This document shows positions 33,857 through 43,144 of a stretch of 64,000 nt of DNA, piece by piece (the stretch's first letter is position 1; every line of letters begins with the position of its first letter). The notes beneath the pieces are model-generated. The model was given only the letters and a program-made list of their open reading frames with translations, was not told where the DNA came from and ran no database searches. The translations under genes and the position numbers were made by a program. Source of the DNA: Microbacterium karelineae. GTDB taxonomy: Bacteria > Actinomycetota > Actinomycetes > Actinomycetales > Microbacteriaceae. Where the stretch lies: positions 118,374 through 182,373 of the forward strand of contig NZ_WFIX01000184.1 of NCBI RefSeq assembly GCF_009745985.1, read 5' to 3'.

Positions 33857-35593
33857 ATGCGAGGATCCCCGCGCCCCCATCCCGACGACAGCAGCGCTCC
33901 GCTGCTCACGGTCGTCATCCCCACCCATGACGTCCGCCCCTGGCTGCGGCAGACGCTCGACTCCGTGCTGCGCCAGCAGGGCGACATGGAGGTCGTGATC
34001 GTCGACGACCGGTCGAGCGACGGCACACTCGAGACGGCGCGGGAGTATGCGGCGCGCGATCCGCGCGTGCGGGTGATGTCGTCGCCCGCGCCCGGCGGGG
34101 GTTCCGCGCGCAACGCGGGAGCGGACGCCGCGCGCGGCCGATACCTGATCTTCGCCGACGGCGACGACCTCATCCCCGACGGCGCGTACCGGGCGCTCGT
34201 GGACAGCCTCGAGAGCTCCGGATCAGATATGGCCGTCGGCGACTACCTCAAGTTCCGCGCGGTCGACACGTGGCGTCCGACGGCGGCGATGCCCGCGTAC
34301 GATCGGCCCGCGCGCGGCATCTCGCTCGCCGACGCGCCGACGCTGCTGTACAGCCGGCCGTGCTGGAACCGCGCGTTCCGCACCGACTTCTGGCGCACGA
34401 GCGGGATCCGCTTCCCCGATGTTCCGCGCTCGAACGACATCGTCCCGATGGTGACCGCCCTCGTGCGGGCGGAGGCGATCGACGTCGTCGAGGACGTCGT
34501 CTATGTCTACCGCGAGCGGCCCGGCCGCGGATCCATGACGGCGCGCGCGGGGGCGGCGACCTCGCTCGTGAGCTACCTCACGCAGGAGGCCGCGTGCGCA
34601 CGGCTCGTGCGCGAGAGGGGCGGGCCCGAACTGGACCGCGTGTTCTCGAACCTCGTGTGGGATCGCGACGGCTTCGTGGCCGTCGCGCGGTACGCCCTCG
34701 CGTGGCGCGAGGCCGGTGCGGGCGACGAGCTCGTCGCCCGGCACCTCACGGAGCTCCTCGAGGTGGCTCCGGAGCCCGGACCGGACGTCGCGCCGCTGCG
34801 CCGGCTGACGCTCGAGCTCGCCGCCGCGGGCGACTTCGCCGCGGCACACGCCGTCGCACGCGTCGCGGCCGGAGCCCCCGACGGCGACGACGCCTCGGAG
34901 CAGCGCGCGGACCTCGTCGGCACGTGGCGGGCGCTCCTCGCAGCGATCCCGGGACACCGCCCGCTCTCGGACGACGAGCGCGACGCGATCCTCGAGCGCC
35001 TCGCGCGCCAGCTCGCGCAGCCGCGCCCCGCGGATCCGGCTCCTTGGCGCGCACTGCTCGCCGAGGCCGAGGCGGTCTTCGGGCCGCGCGTGCGGCTGTT
35101 CGCGGCCGATGCCTGGCAGGGATCAGGAGGCGATGGCGAGCGCATCGCCGAGCGTGCGCGCACCGCCGCCCGCGTCGAGGGCGTCGCGGGCGGCCACCTG
35201 CTCGCGATCGACGGCGTCGTGGATCCCGGCGCCGCCGATGTGCGGCCCGCCCTGATCGACGGTGAGGCGAGCATCGACGCGGGCGAGCTGCGGCTGATCG
35301 AGCCGGCGAGCGTCACGTGGACGACGTCGCCCGACGGCGTGCGCGGCTTCTCGGCGGCGTTCCCCGCGACCGGGCTGCCGTTGCACCGCCCTGTCACGCC
35401 CGTCGTCGTGACGCCCTCCGGCGCCGTCCTCGGAGTCGAGGCGGAACCCGAGCTGCCGCCGTATGCGCCGCGTGACGCCTTCCTCTACGACGTCATCGAC
35501 GGCGTCCTCGTGGTGCGCCGCCGACGGCACTGGATCCCTCGCGCCGCGCGCCGCGCGATCCTCGTCGCGGCGGAGCGGGCCAGGCGCCGCTGA
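33857..35593 (+). CDS. Family 2 glycosyltransferase with long C-terminal extension
   Basis: 578 residues. The first ~240 are a classic GT-A domain: TVVIPTHDVRPWLRQTLDSV, VDDRSSDGT, and the metal-binding DGDD in FADGDDLIPDG. The remaining ~330 residues are helical, Ala-rich and then beta-rich, resembling the tails of teichoic-acid-type glycosyltransferases, though I cannot assign a domain. It probably adds sugars in the cytoplasm to a lipid-linked polymer. It ends at a hairpin shared with the converging GT1 gene. Confidence 0.85.
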   Translation: MRGSPRPHPDDSSAPLLTVVIPTHDVRPWLRQTLDSVLRQQGDMEVVIVDDRSSDGTLETAREYAARDPRVRVMSSPAPGGGSARNAGADAARGRYLIFADGDDLIPDGAYRALVDSLESSGSDMAVGDYLKFRAVDTWRPTAAMPAYDRPARGISLADAPTLLYSRPCWNRAFRTDFWRTSGIRFPDVPRSNDIVPMVTALVRAEAIDVVEDVVYVYRERPGRGSMTARAGAATSLVSYLTQEAACARLVRERGGPELDRVFSNLVWDRDGFVAVARYALAWREAGAGDELVARHLTELLEVAPEPGPDVAPLRRLTLELAAAGDFAAAHAVARVAAGAPDGDDASEQRADLVGTWRALLAAIPGHRPLSDDERDAILERLARQLAQPRPADPAPWRALLAEAEAVFGPRVRLFAADAWQGSGGDGERIAERARTAARVEGVAGGHLLAIDGVVDPGAADVRPALIDGEASIDAGELRLIEPASVTWTTSPDGVRGFSAAFPATGLPLHRPVTPVVVTPSGAVLGVEAEPELPPYAPRDAFLYDVIDGVLVVRRRRHWIPRAARRAILVAAERARRR

Positions 35594-35602
35594 CGGCTCG
35601 CG

Positions 35603-35648
35603 GGTGCCGGGTGGTCGGTGCCGGCCCCGTTGACGACCAATCGGCACC
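35603..35648. terminator. Hairpin between converging glycosyltransferase genes
   Basis: Arms 35603-35616 and 35635-35648 pair at 12 of 14 positions with an 18-nt loop, right between two converging stop codons. Probably a bidirectional terminator; no U-run. Confidence 0.55.
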
Positions 35649-35661
35649 AGCGAGGACGGGA

Positions 35662-36732
35662 TCAGGCCGTGAGGGAGCGCAGGAGGGCCGAGTAGTCCCG
35701 CGATACCTCCCATGGGGCGATCGGGGTGAGGAATGCCTCGAAGTCGGCCGGGCCGACGCCCGCGAACAGCGCAGGATCCGCGAGGAGCTCGGCGATGGAC
35801 CCCTTCGGATCCGCGGGATCGAAGAACGCCACCCAGCGTTCGCCGCCGAACTGCGCCACGAGCCCAGGATCCCTCGGCAGGATCACGGGCACGTGGAACG
35901 TCGCGGCGAGGTGCACGCTGCCCGAGTTGAGGATCGCGCGATAGGGGAAGCATGCGACATCGGCGGCGCGGAACCAGCGCGCGATGTCGGCGTCGTCGAC
36001 GAACTCGAGGTGGGTGATCGTGCGCAGGCCGTCGGGGAGCGAGGCCTCGAACTCGGCGCGTGGCATCTCCTTGACGGCGCCCGCGAGCATGAGCACGAGC
36101 TCGTCGTCGCGCGCGGCATTCGCGGCGGTGGCCGCGGCGGCGAGCGCACCGACGCCCTTGTACGGGCGGATCTGGCCGAGGAACAGCACGGAGGTCGCGT
36201 CGGGGGCGATGCCGAACGAGGCGCGGGCGTCGGCGCGCGTGACCGACGTGTCGTAGACCCCCTCATAGCTGGGGTGGGGGATCCGCCGCAGCTTCGCGGG
36301 GTCGAGCGTCGTCACATCGGCGATCGCCTCCGGCGTGTGGGGCGCCATGATGTGGATCGCGTCGGCGCGCTCGGCGATGAGCCGCATGAGCTGCACCTCG
36401 AGGTCGTGGAAGGTGAGCTCGTGCGGGAGGCGGTTGTGCACGGTCCACACGAGCTTCGCGCCGCGCTCCTGCAGGCGGTCGAGCATCGTCGCGACCTGGT
36501 GCAGGCGTCGGCGGGCGTCGGGCTCCGACTGCGCCTGCTGCACGATCGGCGTCGTCCAGTGCACGTGGAGGACGTCCCCGGTGTCGAGGGTCGCGGCGCC
36601 CGAGATGAGCTCGTCGTACGACCGGGCGGACTCGACGCGGAACCCGTCGGCGGCGGCCGAGAGCTGCAGCAGGTTGAGGAAGGCGTTGTTCAGATACGCC
36701 GGGAAGACGAGCACACGGGGGCCGGATCGCAT
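35662..36732 (-). CDS. Family 1-like glycosyltransferase (GT-B fold)
   Basis: 356 residues. The C-terminal half has the GT-B donor-site pattern: LFLGQIRPYKGV, DVACFPYRAILNSGS, then HLAATFHVPVIL. The N-terminal half includes HVHWTTPI and WTVHNRLPHE. It is clearly paralogous to the gene at 59259 (shared W-T-V-H-N, D-A-I-H, P-H-S-Y-[ED]-G-V-Y and Y-R/H-A-I-L-N-S-G motifs). The start at 36732 was chosen because TACGAT ends 6 nt upstream; the open frame further upstream is a shadow of the LGFP gene. Confidence 0.88.
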   Translation of the reverse strand: MRSGPRVLVFPAYLNNAFLNLLQLSAAADGFRVESARSYDELISGAATLDTGDVLHVHWTTPIVQQAQSEPDARRRLHQVATMLDRLQERGAKLVWTVHNRLPHELTFHDLEVQLMRLIAERADAIHIMAPHTPEAIADVTTLDPAKLRRIPHPSYEGVYDTSVTRADARASFGIAPDATSVLFLGQIRPYKGVGALAAAATAANAARDDELVLMLAGAVKEMPRAEFEASLPDGLRTITHLEFVDDADIARWFRAADVACFPYRAILNSGSVHLAATFHVPVILPRDPGLVAQFGGERWVAFFDPADPKGSIAELLADPALFAGVGPADFEAFLTPIAPWEVSRDYSALLRSLTA

Positions 36733-36738
36733 CCCTCG

Positions 36739-36744
36739 ATCGTA
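36739..36744 (-). promoter_or_regulatory. -10 element (TACGAT) of the GT1-like gene
   Basis: On the minus strand TACGAT plus 6 nt leads to the ATG at 36732. The gap 36733-36810 also contains an AT-rich stretch (36775-36805) that probably holds the promoter of the rightward LGFP gene. Confidence 0.5.
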
Positions 36745-36810
36745 TTCCTCGCCGCCTGATCGGCGGATTTCGGGTGTTGCATTCAAATCACATCTGTCAC
36801 ACTGGTTATC

Positions 36811-38928
36811 ATGCGTCGCATCAGAATCGCCTACGACTCTGCCCGTCGCGGCCGTGCCGCGTTCGGCATCGCGGTCGTCGTGGCACTGTGCGGCGCCATG
36901 ATCCCGACCGCGGCCGTGGGGCAGGCGACACCGGATCCGTCGCCGTCGCCCACCGCGACGCCGACGGCGGAGCCGACCGCCACGTCGACGCAGAGCCCGA
37001 CGCCGGAGCCGACGATCGAGTCGAGCCCGGAGCCCGTCGCAACGCCGTCGCCCGAACCCACCTTCGAGGCGAACCCCCCGACGGTCGCGACGCCCGCACC
37101 CACCCCCGAGCCGACAGAGACCCCGGGGATCCCCACACCCGAGAACGGCGACTACATCGGGTCGAACACGGAGGACGAGGCGGATCCGGGGGCGTACTCC
37201 GCACACGACGACTCGCTGCGCGCCACGAGCCTGTCGGGCTTCCGCCCCGGGAACCTCATCAGCGATGCCAAGATGTACACCTCGGGCACGATGTCGGCGA
37301 AGCAGCTGCAGTACTTCTTCGATCAGAAGGTCAAGAGCTGCCAGTCGGGGTACACGTGCCTGAAGGACTTCCGGATGAACACCATCTCGAAGTCGCCCAA
37401 CAGCTACTGCTCGAACTCGTATCAGGGCGCGCGGAACGAGTCGGCGGCCCAGATCATCTCGAAGGTCGCGAAGGCGTGCGGTGTCAGCGAGAAGGTCCTC
37501 ACGGTGATGCTGCAGAAGGAGCAGGGCCTCGTCACCCACACGTGGCCGAGCGACTGGCGATACGACATCGCGATGGGCTACGCCTGCCCCGACGACGCGG
37601 CGTGCGACCGCACCTACATGGGCTTCCAGAACCAGATGTACATGGCGGCCTACCAGCTGCAGCGGTACACGAAGGACTCGTACTTCAGCTGGTACCCGGT
37701 CGGGAAGTCGTCGCCCGTGCGCTATCACCCGAACGCGAGCTGCGGTTCTGGCAGCGTCTACATCGAGAACAAGGCGACGGCGGCGCTGTACTACTACACG
37801 CCGTACCAGCCGAACAAGGCGGCGCTGAACGCCGGATACGGCGTCGGCGACTCCTGCTCGGCGTACGGCAACAGGAACTTCTACAACTACTACACCGACT
37901 GGTTCGGCGGCACGCGCGGGACGCCATCCGCGCCCTCGGGGCCGAGCGTCCCCGGCGCGATCGGCGAGAAGTGGCGCTCGCTCGGCGGCGCCGACGGCAA
38001 GCTCGGCAAGGCGACCTCCGGGCAGAAATGCGGGATCGCCGACGGCGGCTGCCGACAGTCGTTCGCGAACGGGATCATCGTGTGGTCTCCGGCGACGGGC
38101 GCGCACTTCTCGACGGGCTCGATCCTCGCGCAGTGGAAGCGGACATCGATGATGTACGGCAACCACGGCTACCCCACCTCCGATGAGCGCTGCGGTCTCG
38201 CAGATGGAGGGTGCTACCAGACCTTCCAGAACGCCGCGATCTTCTGGTCGCCCGACACCGGCGCGCATTCGGTGTGGGGCCAGATCATGACGGGGTGGCG
38301 CACCGTGAACAAGGAAGACGGCTCGCTCGGATATCCGACGTCGAACCGGCGCTGCGGCCTGACGAACGGCGGGTGCTACCAGCCATTCGAGGGCGGCGCC
38401 GTCTACTGGACGAAGGCATCCGGATCCGCGCCCGTCACGCGCGCCATGCTCAGCGGCTGGAGTGAGATGGGGCGCGAGAACGGCTCTCTCGGCTACCCGG
38501 AGCGGAGGATGCGCTGCGGGCTGGCCGACGGCGGGTGCTACCAGGTGTTCCAGGGCGGGGCGACCTACTGGTCGTCATCCTCAGGTGCGCACGGCGTCGC
38601 CGATCGCATGATCCGCGGATGGGACATGAAGAACCGCGAGGGCGGGAAGCTCGGCTACCCCGTCTCGAGCACGCGCTGCGGCATCAAGGGCGGCGGCTGC
38701 TATCAGCTGTTCGAAGGCGGCAAGGTCTACTGGAAGAAGGGGATCGGGTCGAAGCCGATCTATGGTTCGATCATGAACCGCTACCAGGCCGTCGGCAACG
38801 AGCACAGCTGGCTCGGGTACCCGACCTCGCGCGAGACGTGCGGATACGGCGATGGCGGCTGCCGCCAGCAGTTCCAGCACGGATGGATCCACTGGACGCC
38901 CGGCAAGGGGACTCGTGTCGGCACCTGA
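36811..38928 (+). CDS. Secreted LGFP-repeat surface protein with lysozyme-like domain
   Basis: 705 residues. A signal peptide (~1-38, hydrophobic core IAVVVALCGAMI) is followed by a Pro/Thr/Glu-rich wall-spanning linker (~40-112). Next is a cysteine-containing domain (~140-365) with VLTVMLQKEQGLV and YDIAMGYACPDD, which looks like a lysozyme/transglycosylase fold with Glu in KEQ as candidate catalyst. Six LGFP repeats follow (~383-705), each with a CG...GGC cysteine pair that could form one disulfide. LGFP repeats bind cell-envelope glycans in corynebacteria. It probably sits on the polymer made by this locus. No LPXTG anchor is seen. Confidence 0.88.
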   Translation: MRRIRIAYDSARRGRAAFGIAVVVALCGAMIPTAAVGQATPDPSPSPTATPTAEPTATSTQSPTPEPTIESSPEPVATPSPEPTFEANPPTVATPAPTPEPTETPGIPTPENGDYIGSNTEDEADPGAYSAHDDSLRATSLSGFRPGNLISDAKMYTSGTMSAKQLQYFFDQKVKSCQSGYTCLKDFRMNTISKSPNSYCSNSYQGARNESAAQIISKVAKACGVSEKVLTVMLQKEQGLVTHTWPSDWRYDIAMGYACPDDAACDRTYMGFQNQMYMAAYQLQRYTKDSYFSWYPVGKSSPVRYHPNASCGSGSVYIENKATAALYYYTPYQPNKAALNAGYGVGDSCSAYGNRNFYNYYTDWFGGTRGTPSAPSGPSVPGAIGEKWRSLGGADGKLGKATSGQKCGIADGGCRQSFANGIIVWSPATGAHFSTGSILAQWKRTSMMYGNHGYPTSDERCGLADGGCYQTFQNAAIFWSPDTGAHSVWGQIMTGWRTVNKEDGSLGYPTSNRRCGLTNGGCYQPFEGGAVYWTKASGSAPVTRAMLSGWSEMGRENGSLGYPERRMRCGLADGGCYQVFQGGATYWSSSSGAHGVADRMIRGWDMKNREGGKLGYPVSSTRCGIKGGGCYQLFEGGKVYWKKGIGSKPIYGSIMNRYQAVGNEHSWLGYPTSRETCGYGDGGCRQQFQHGWIHWTPGKGTRVGT

Positions 38929-38955
38929 CGCGCGGCGCGTCGGGGGAGGCCGGTC

Positions 38956-40221
38956 GTGAGTTTCGAGGACGTCGTCATCGGCGGCGTGCGGGTCCCTCGA
39001 TGGACGCCCGACGACCCCGAGGCGCCGTCGAACTTCGGCGACGAGATCGGCCCGCTGCTTGTGCGGGCCCTCGCGGGGGAAGCGCACGCGGAAGGGGAAC
39101 CGCGGCTGCTGTCCGTGGGCAGCGTGCTGCAGTTCACGGAGCCCGGGGATGTCGTCTGGGGCGCCGGCATCAACGGCAAGGTGCGCCAGCGCCTGCGCCA
39201 TCCCCTCGACGTGCGCGCAGTCCGAGGCCCGCTCACGCGGGCGGTGCTGCTGGGGTTCGGGATCCCGACTCCCGCGGTGTTCGGTGACCCCGCGCTGCTG
39301 CTGCCGCGCCTCCTTCCCGATCTCGTCCCCGACGCGCCCTGCGACCTGATCGTGATGCCGAATCTCAACGAGCTGGGCCGCGTGAGCGGGGAGCACGTGC
39401 TCAGTCCCCTCGGGGATCCTCTCGCCATCGCCCGGCGCATCGCGGGCGCGCGGTTCGTCGTCGCGAGCTCGCTGCACGCGCTCGTGCTCGCCGACGCGTT
39501 CGGCGTGCCGTCGCGGCCGCTCGTGCCCGCCGCCGAGCACCCGTTCAAGTACCTCGACTACTACGCCGGCACGGGGCGCCCGGACGTCCGATTCGCCTCG
39601 TCGGTCGAGGAGGCCCTCGACCTCGGCCCCGTCGGGTCCGCCGAGGTCGACCTCGATCTGCTCGCGAGCGCGTTCCCGGACGATCTCTGGGAAGCGGGAG
39701 AGCGCCGCCTCGTCGACCCGACGTCGCGCTCGTACGCGCGCCAGCGCGACGCCTCCTGGCGTGCACGAGACGAGATCGCTCTCGCGATCGGTCGCGACGC
39801 GCCGGACAGCGCCGCCCAGGCACTCCTCAGGGCGCAGCAGCTCGTCGCGGAGCAGCCGCCCGCGCTGACGGCGCTGCTCGAGGCATGTTCGGAGGGCGTG
39901 CGCGCCACCGGGTCGTACCTCGCATCGGCGACCGTCCGGTATCTCCGTGAGAACGATGCACGCGGCGACATCGATCGTCGCGTCTCACGCGCCCTGCGGC
40001 GCGCGATCGCCGAGCGCGGGGCGGGCGACGGATCCGGCGGCGTCGTGTGCCGTGTCGCGGCGACGGGGAAGGTGAGCCTTGCGCGGGCGATCGCGCGCGG
40101 CGAGGCAGATTCCGCGGACGGGCTCGCCCACCTCGGCGAGGCGGATCCCCTGCCCCCGGAGGATCCTGCGACGCCCGGCCTGCTCGCACGCGCGCGATCG
40201 CGCTGGAGGCGCGGCGCGTGA
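38956..40221 (+). CDS. Polysaccharide pyruvyl transferase family protein
   Basis: Probably adds pyruvate ketals to sugars of a surface polymer using PEP. 421 residues; the CsaB/ExoV-type pattern is present in the first ~230: NFGDEIGPLLVRAL, VWGAGI, VRGPLTR, FGDPALLLP and the conserved ASSLHALVLADAFGVPS. The C-terminal ~190 residues are helical and not recognised. GTG at 38956 is preceded by GGGGGAGG. The next gene starts inside its stop codon (GTGA), so they form an operon. Confidence 0.88.
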   Translation: MSFEDVVIGGVRVPRWTPDDPEAPSNFGDEIGPLLVRALAGEAHAEGEPRLLSVGSVLQFTEPGDVVWGAGINGKVRQRLRHPLDVRAVRGPLTRAVLLGFGIPTPAVFGDPALLLPRLLPDLVPDAPCDLIVMPNLNELGRVSGEHVLSPLGDPLAIARRIAGARFVVASSLHALVLADAFGVPSRPLVPAAEHPFKYLDYYAGTGRPDVRFASSVEEALDLGPVGSAEVDLDLLASAFPDDLWEAGERRLVDPTSRSYARQRDASWRARDEIALAIGRDAPDSAAQALLRAQQLVAEQPPALTALLEACSEGVRATGSYLASATVRYLRENDARGDIDRRVSRALRRAIAERGAGDGSGGVVCRVAATGKVSLARAIARGEADSADGLAHLGEADPLPPEDPATPGLLARARSRWRRGA

Positions 40222-42233
40222 ACTGGATCGAGGCCGCCCCGGCGATCGCCATCGCAGCGATCGTGCTTCTCGCACCCGGCCTGCTCGCCACATGGCCGCT
40301 GCGGATGGGCGCTCTGTCCCGCACGGCGGTCTCCGGGCTCGTGAGCGTGTGCGCATACGGCGTCGCGGGCGCCGTCTCGGGAGCCGCGGGCCTCGCGTTC
40401 CAGGCGTGGATGGTGCTCGTCCCGGCGTCGGTCGCGGCCGCCATCGCGTGGGGCGTGCGCCGCCTCGTGCCCGCCCTCGCCGTGGGCGTCGAGACGCCGC
40501 GCCGCCTCCCGCTCGCCGCGATGTGGATCCTCTCGACAGCGCTCGTGATCGGCGTCGCCTTCTGGCTTGTGCCCGACCCTGACCGCATCTCGCAGACATA
40601 CGACAACGTCTTCCACCTCTCGGCGACGGCCGCCATCCTCGACGGCTTCTCGGGCTCGCCGCTCACACTGCGTTCGCTCATCGAGACGGAGGGAGGCGGG
40701 ATCGCGTTCTATCCGGCGGGCTGGCATCTGCTCGCGGCCGCGACGGCACAGCTCTCGGGGGCGTCGGTCGCGGTCTCCTTCACCGCCGTGTGGATCGCCG
40801 TCGCGACGCTCGCCTGGCTGCCGGGGCTCGCGTGGCTCGCGCAGGCGATCCTCCCGGGGCGCGCGGCCGAGGTCGCGCTCGTCGCGCTGCCGCTCGGCGC
40901 CGCGTTCGGCGCCTTCCCGTACGCGCTCCTCGCCTGGGGCACGATCTACCCGACGTTCCTCGCGCACGCGCTCCTGCCCGCGGCGATCGCGATCACGATC
41001 GTCGCGATCCGCGGCGTGCGCGCCGCACGGCCAGCCGGGCGAGCGGGGGCCGCCGTCGCGGGCGCCGCCGGCGTCCTCGCCGCGATCGGGGCGCTCGGCA
41101 TCGCGCATCCGCGGGTGCTCGCGACGTGGGCGCTCGTCGGCGTGCCGTTCGTCGCCTGGGAGCTGTCCGCTGCGTTCCGGCGCGGGTGGCGCCGCGGCGG
41201 CCGGCCACGCCGCAGGGCGGTGGGGTGGCTCGTCGGCGTCGCCGCGGGGATCACCGCGGCCTGCGCCGCGGGATTCGCCTACGCGGTCGTGGGGCTCGGG
41301 CTGTTCGACGAGCCGCTCGCCGACCGCCTGTCCGGCCCGCAGGCCGCGGCTGTTCAGACCGTGTGGGACGGCGTGATCCAGGTGCTCGCGCAGATGCCCA
41401 TGACGGGCGTCGGTGCGGAGACCGCGGCTCCAGCGGTGCTGCTCGCGGCGGCGGTCGTCGTCGGCGCGGGGGTCGCTCTGCGCCGCGCCCGCACGCGGTG
41501 GATCGTCGTCGCGTTCGTGATCGTCGGCGCGCTGTTCGCCCTCGCGGCGGGATCCGACGGCGGTTTCGCGAAGCTCGCGACCGGCGTCTGGTACAAGGAT
41601 CGCTTCCGCCTCGCGGCGGCGATCCCGGTGCTCGCGGCGCCGCTTGCGACGCTCGGGATCCTCGCGATCGCCCGCGCCGCGTCGCGGTCGCGCGCCGGGG
41701 CCGCCCGCCTGGCGGCAGGCGCGGCCGTCGTCGTCGCGGCGACCTCCGCGTTCGTCCTCGCCGCGACGGGAACGGCGGGCGCGATCGGATCCGTCTTCGG
41801 CCAGCCCGCCGCGCGCGCGACCGACGCGGTCGTGTCGGAGGCGCAGGAGGAGTTCTTCGCCGACGTCGTGCGGCGCGAGGTCCCGGCCGATCAGCGGGTG
41901 CTGGGCGACCCGTGGGACGGATCCGCCCTGACGGGCCTGTTCGCGGGTCGCGAGCCGGTCTTCCCGCACGTCAACGGCCAGTGGGATCCGGACCGCCTCG
42001 AGCTCGCGTGGAACCTCGAGTGGATCGACAAGGATCCTGCGATCTGCGACGCGCTCGACGCGCTGCGCGTGCGCTACGTCGTGTACGACCCGCACGAGTT
42101 CGGCGGGGGAGACCCATCGGGCAACCACTTCCCTGGCCCCCACGACGCCGTTGAGGACGGCCTGTTCACACTCGTCGACACGGACGGAGACTCGGAGCTC
42201 TACCGCATCGACCAGTGCGGGCCGCTGTCATAG
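40218..42233 (+). CDS. DUF6541-like polytopic membrane protein (GT-C-like)
   Basis: 671 residues with about 12-14 hydrophobic segments and a C-terminal extracytoplasmic domain (~560-671) containing ADQRVLGDPWDGSALTGLFAG and RVRYVVYDPHEF. After the first segments comes an acidic-aromatic loop (SQTYDNVFHLSATAAILDG), as in GT-C glycosyltransferases that use polyprenyl-phosphate sugars. This fits DUF6541 proteins common in actinobacterial glycan clusters. It may add sugars outside the membrane. GTG at 40218 overlaps the previous stop by 4 nt. Confidence 0.8.
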   Translation: MNWIEAAPAIAIAAIVLLAPGLLATWPLRMGALSRTAVSGLVSVCAYGVAGAVSGAAGLAFQAWMVLVPASVAAAIAWGVRRLVPALAVGVETPRRLPLAAMWILSTALVIGVAFWLVPDPDRISQTYDNVFHLSATAAILDGFSGSPLTLRSLIETEGGGIAFYPAGWHLLAAATAQLSGASVAVSFTAVWIAVATLAWLPGLAWLAQAILPGRAAEVALVALPLGAAFGAFPYALLAWGTIYPTFLAHALLPAAIAITIVAIRGVRAARPAGRAGAAVAGAAGVLAAIGALGIAHPRVLATWALVGVPFVAWELSAAFRRGWRRGGRPRRRAVGWLVGVAAGITAACAAGFAYAVVGLGLFDEPLADRLSGPQAAAVQTVWDGVIQVLAQMPMTGVGAETAAPAVLLAAAVVVGAGVALRRARTRWIVVAFVIVGALFALAAGSDGGFAKLATGVWYKDRFRLAAAIPVLAAPLATLGILAIARAASRSRAGAARLAAGAAVVVAATSAFVLAATGTAGAIGSVFGQPAARATDAVVSEAQEEFFADVVRREVPADQRVLGDPWDGSALTGLFAGREPVFPHVNGQWDPDRLELAWNLEWIDKDPAICDALDALRVRYVVYDPHEFGGGDPSGNHFPGPHDAVEDGLFTLVDTDGDSELYRIDQCGPLS

Positions 42234-42254
42234 GATGCCCGGTACCGGGCATCC
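42233..42254. repeat. 22-bp perfect palindrome at the end of the DUF6541 gene
   Basis: GGATGCCC-GGTACC-GGGCATCC reads identically on both strands and begins on the last base of the stop codon. As RNA it would fold to a stem with a tight loop, a likely terminator; as DNA it could be an operator for the sulfotransferase gene 47 nt downstream. Confidence 0.65.
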
Positions 42255-42300
42255 GCTTCACGATGACGGTTCCATTCCGAATCCGAAAGCGAGTGCGTTG

Positions 42301-43077
42301 ATGACGATGTCACCCGTGATCCCCGCCAGCACGAGAACCTATCGCGGAGAACGTCTTCCGAATCTCATCATCGCGGGCGCACAGAAGGCCGGGACCACCT
42401 GGCTGCATCACGTGCTCAAGACGTCCGCGCATCTGCAGAACCCCGATACGAAGGAGCTCAACTTCTTCTATCGGGAGGATTTCGCGGACTGCCTCGACGA
42501 GTACGCGGCTCACTTCCCGCAGGAATCAGACGCGGCGTACTTCTACGAGAGCAGCCCGAACTACCTGCAGCCTGTGACGACCGAGCGCGATGTTCCGGGG
42601 AACATCGCCCGTACGCTGGACGCTCCCGCCGTCATTCTGCTCTTCCGCGATCCGATCGACCGGTACGAGTCGTGCTACATCCATCACATCGCGGCGGGTC
42701 GTATCCCGTACGAGCCCGAGATCACGGAGCTGAGCGATGACTACCTCCTCACCACGCGCGGCCGGTACGCGACCCTCCTTGAGCAGTGGCTCGAGCAGCT
42801 TCCGCAGACGCGTTCTCATCTCTACGACGACCTCGACGACAAGCCGGCGCTTGTCCATCGAGTGATGGGTGAGCTCGGCCTCGACAACGACATCGAAGAG
42901 GCCGCGCTCGAGATCCAGGTGAACACCGCCGGTCAGAAGCTGAAGCAGAACAACTGGCCGGAGATGCCCCGCCTCGCGAGCGGATTGCGGGAGCGCCTCA
43001 GAGATATATACGCTCCCGAGGTGGAGCGACTTCAGCGGATGATCGGCCGGGACCTGTCGCACTGGCTAGCCCGCTGA
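42301..43077 (+). CDS. PAPS-dependent sulfotransferase, paralogue 1
   Basis: Likely transfers sulfate from PAPS to a sugar hydroxyl. 258 residues; the 5'-phosphosulfate loop GAQKAGTTWLHH includes the expected Lys29, and the 3'-phosphate site is FRDPIDRYESCYIHH. The family normally has 250-350 residues. ATG at 42301 is followed by another at 42307; either is possible. It is clearly homologous to the gene at 44154 along its whole length. A sulfotransferase in a cell wall glycan locus suggests a sulfated polymer or glycolipid. Confidence 0.88.
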   Translation: MTMSPVIPASTRTYRGERLPNLIIAGAQKAGTTWLHHVLKTSAHLQNPDTKELNFFYREDFADCLDEYAAHFPQESDAAYFYESSPNYLQPVTTERDVPGNIARTLDAPAVILLFRDPIDRYESCYIHHIAAGRIPYEPEITELSDDYLLTTRGRYATLLEQWLEQLPQTRSHLYDDLDDKPALVHRVMGELGLDNDIEEAALEIQVNTAGQKLKQNNWPEMPRLASGLRERLRDIYAPEVERLQRMIGRDLSHWLAR

Positions 43078-43099
43078 GAGCGCGCTCGAACGTTCCGCA

Positions 43100-43105
43100 T
43101 ATACT
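43100..43105 (+). promoter_or_regulatory. -10 element (TATACT) upstream of the short leader ORF
   Basis: TATACT, a near-consensus -10, is followed by 6 nt and a GTG codon at 43112. This spacing is the same as at the leaderless genes of the window. Confidence 0.6.
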
Positions 43106-43111
43106 TCCCGC

Positions 43112-43144
43112 GTGCGTCTCCCTCCTCCTGGCACCTCCGCCTGA
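43112..43144 (+). CDS. Ten-codon leaderless leader ORF overlapping the next gene
   Basis: GTG at 43112 opens a ten-codon frame (MRLPPPGTSA) ending in TGA at 43142-43144, which shares its last base with the ATG of the glycosyltransferase gene (TGATG). The following gene has no Shine-Dalgarno sequence of its own. Translation of the leaderless peptide could therefore deliver ribosomes to the downstream start. The three consecutive proline codons might slow ribosomes. Too short for any statistical test from one genome. Confidence 0.45.
   Translation: MRLPPPGTSA

Noticed and set aside
36733-38268. Upstream extension of the GT1-like gene by ~510 codons
   Set aside because: It is the antisense of the LGFP gene, whose signal peptide and six repeats are unmistakable; a -10 element fixes the start at 36732.
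39561-42143. An 860-codon open frame on the minus strand
   Set aside because: Antisense of the pyruvyl transferase and DUF6541 genes; strongly Arg-, Glu- and Asp-biased with no domain pattern.
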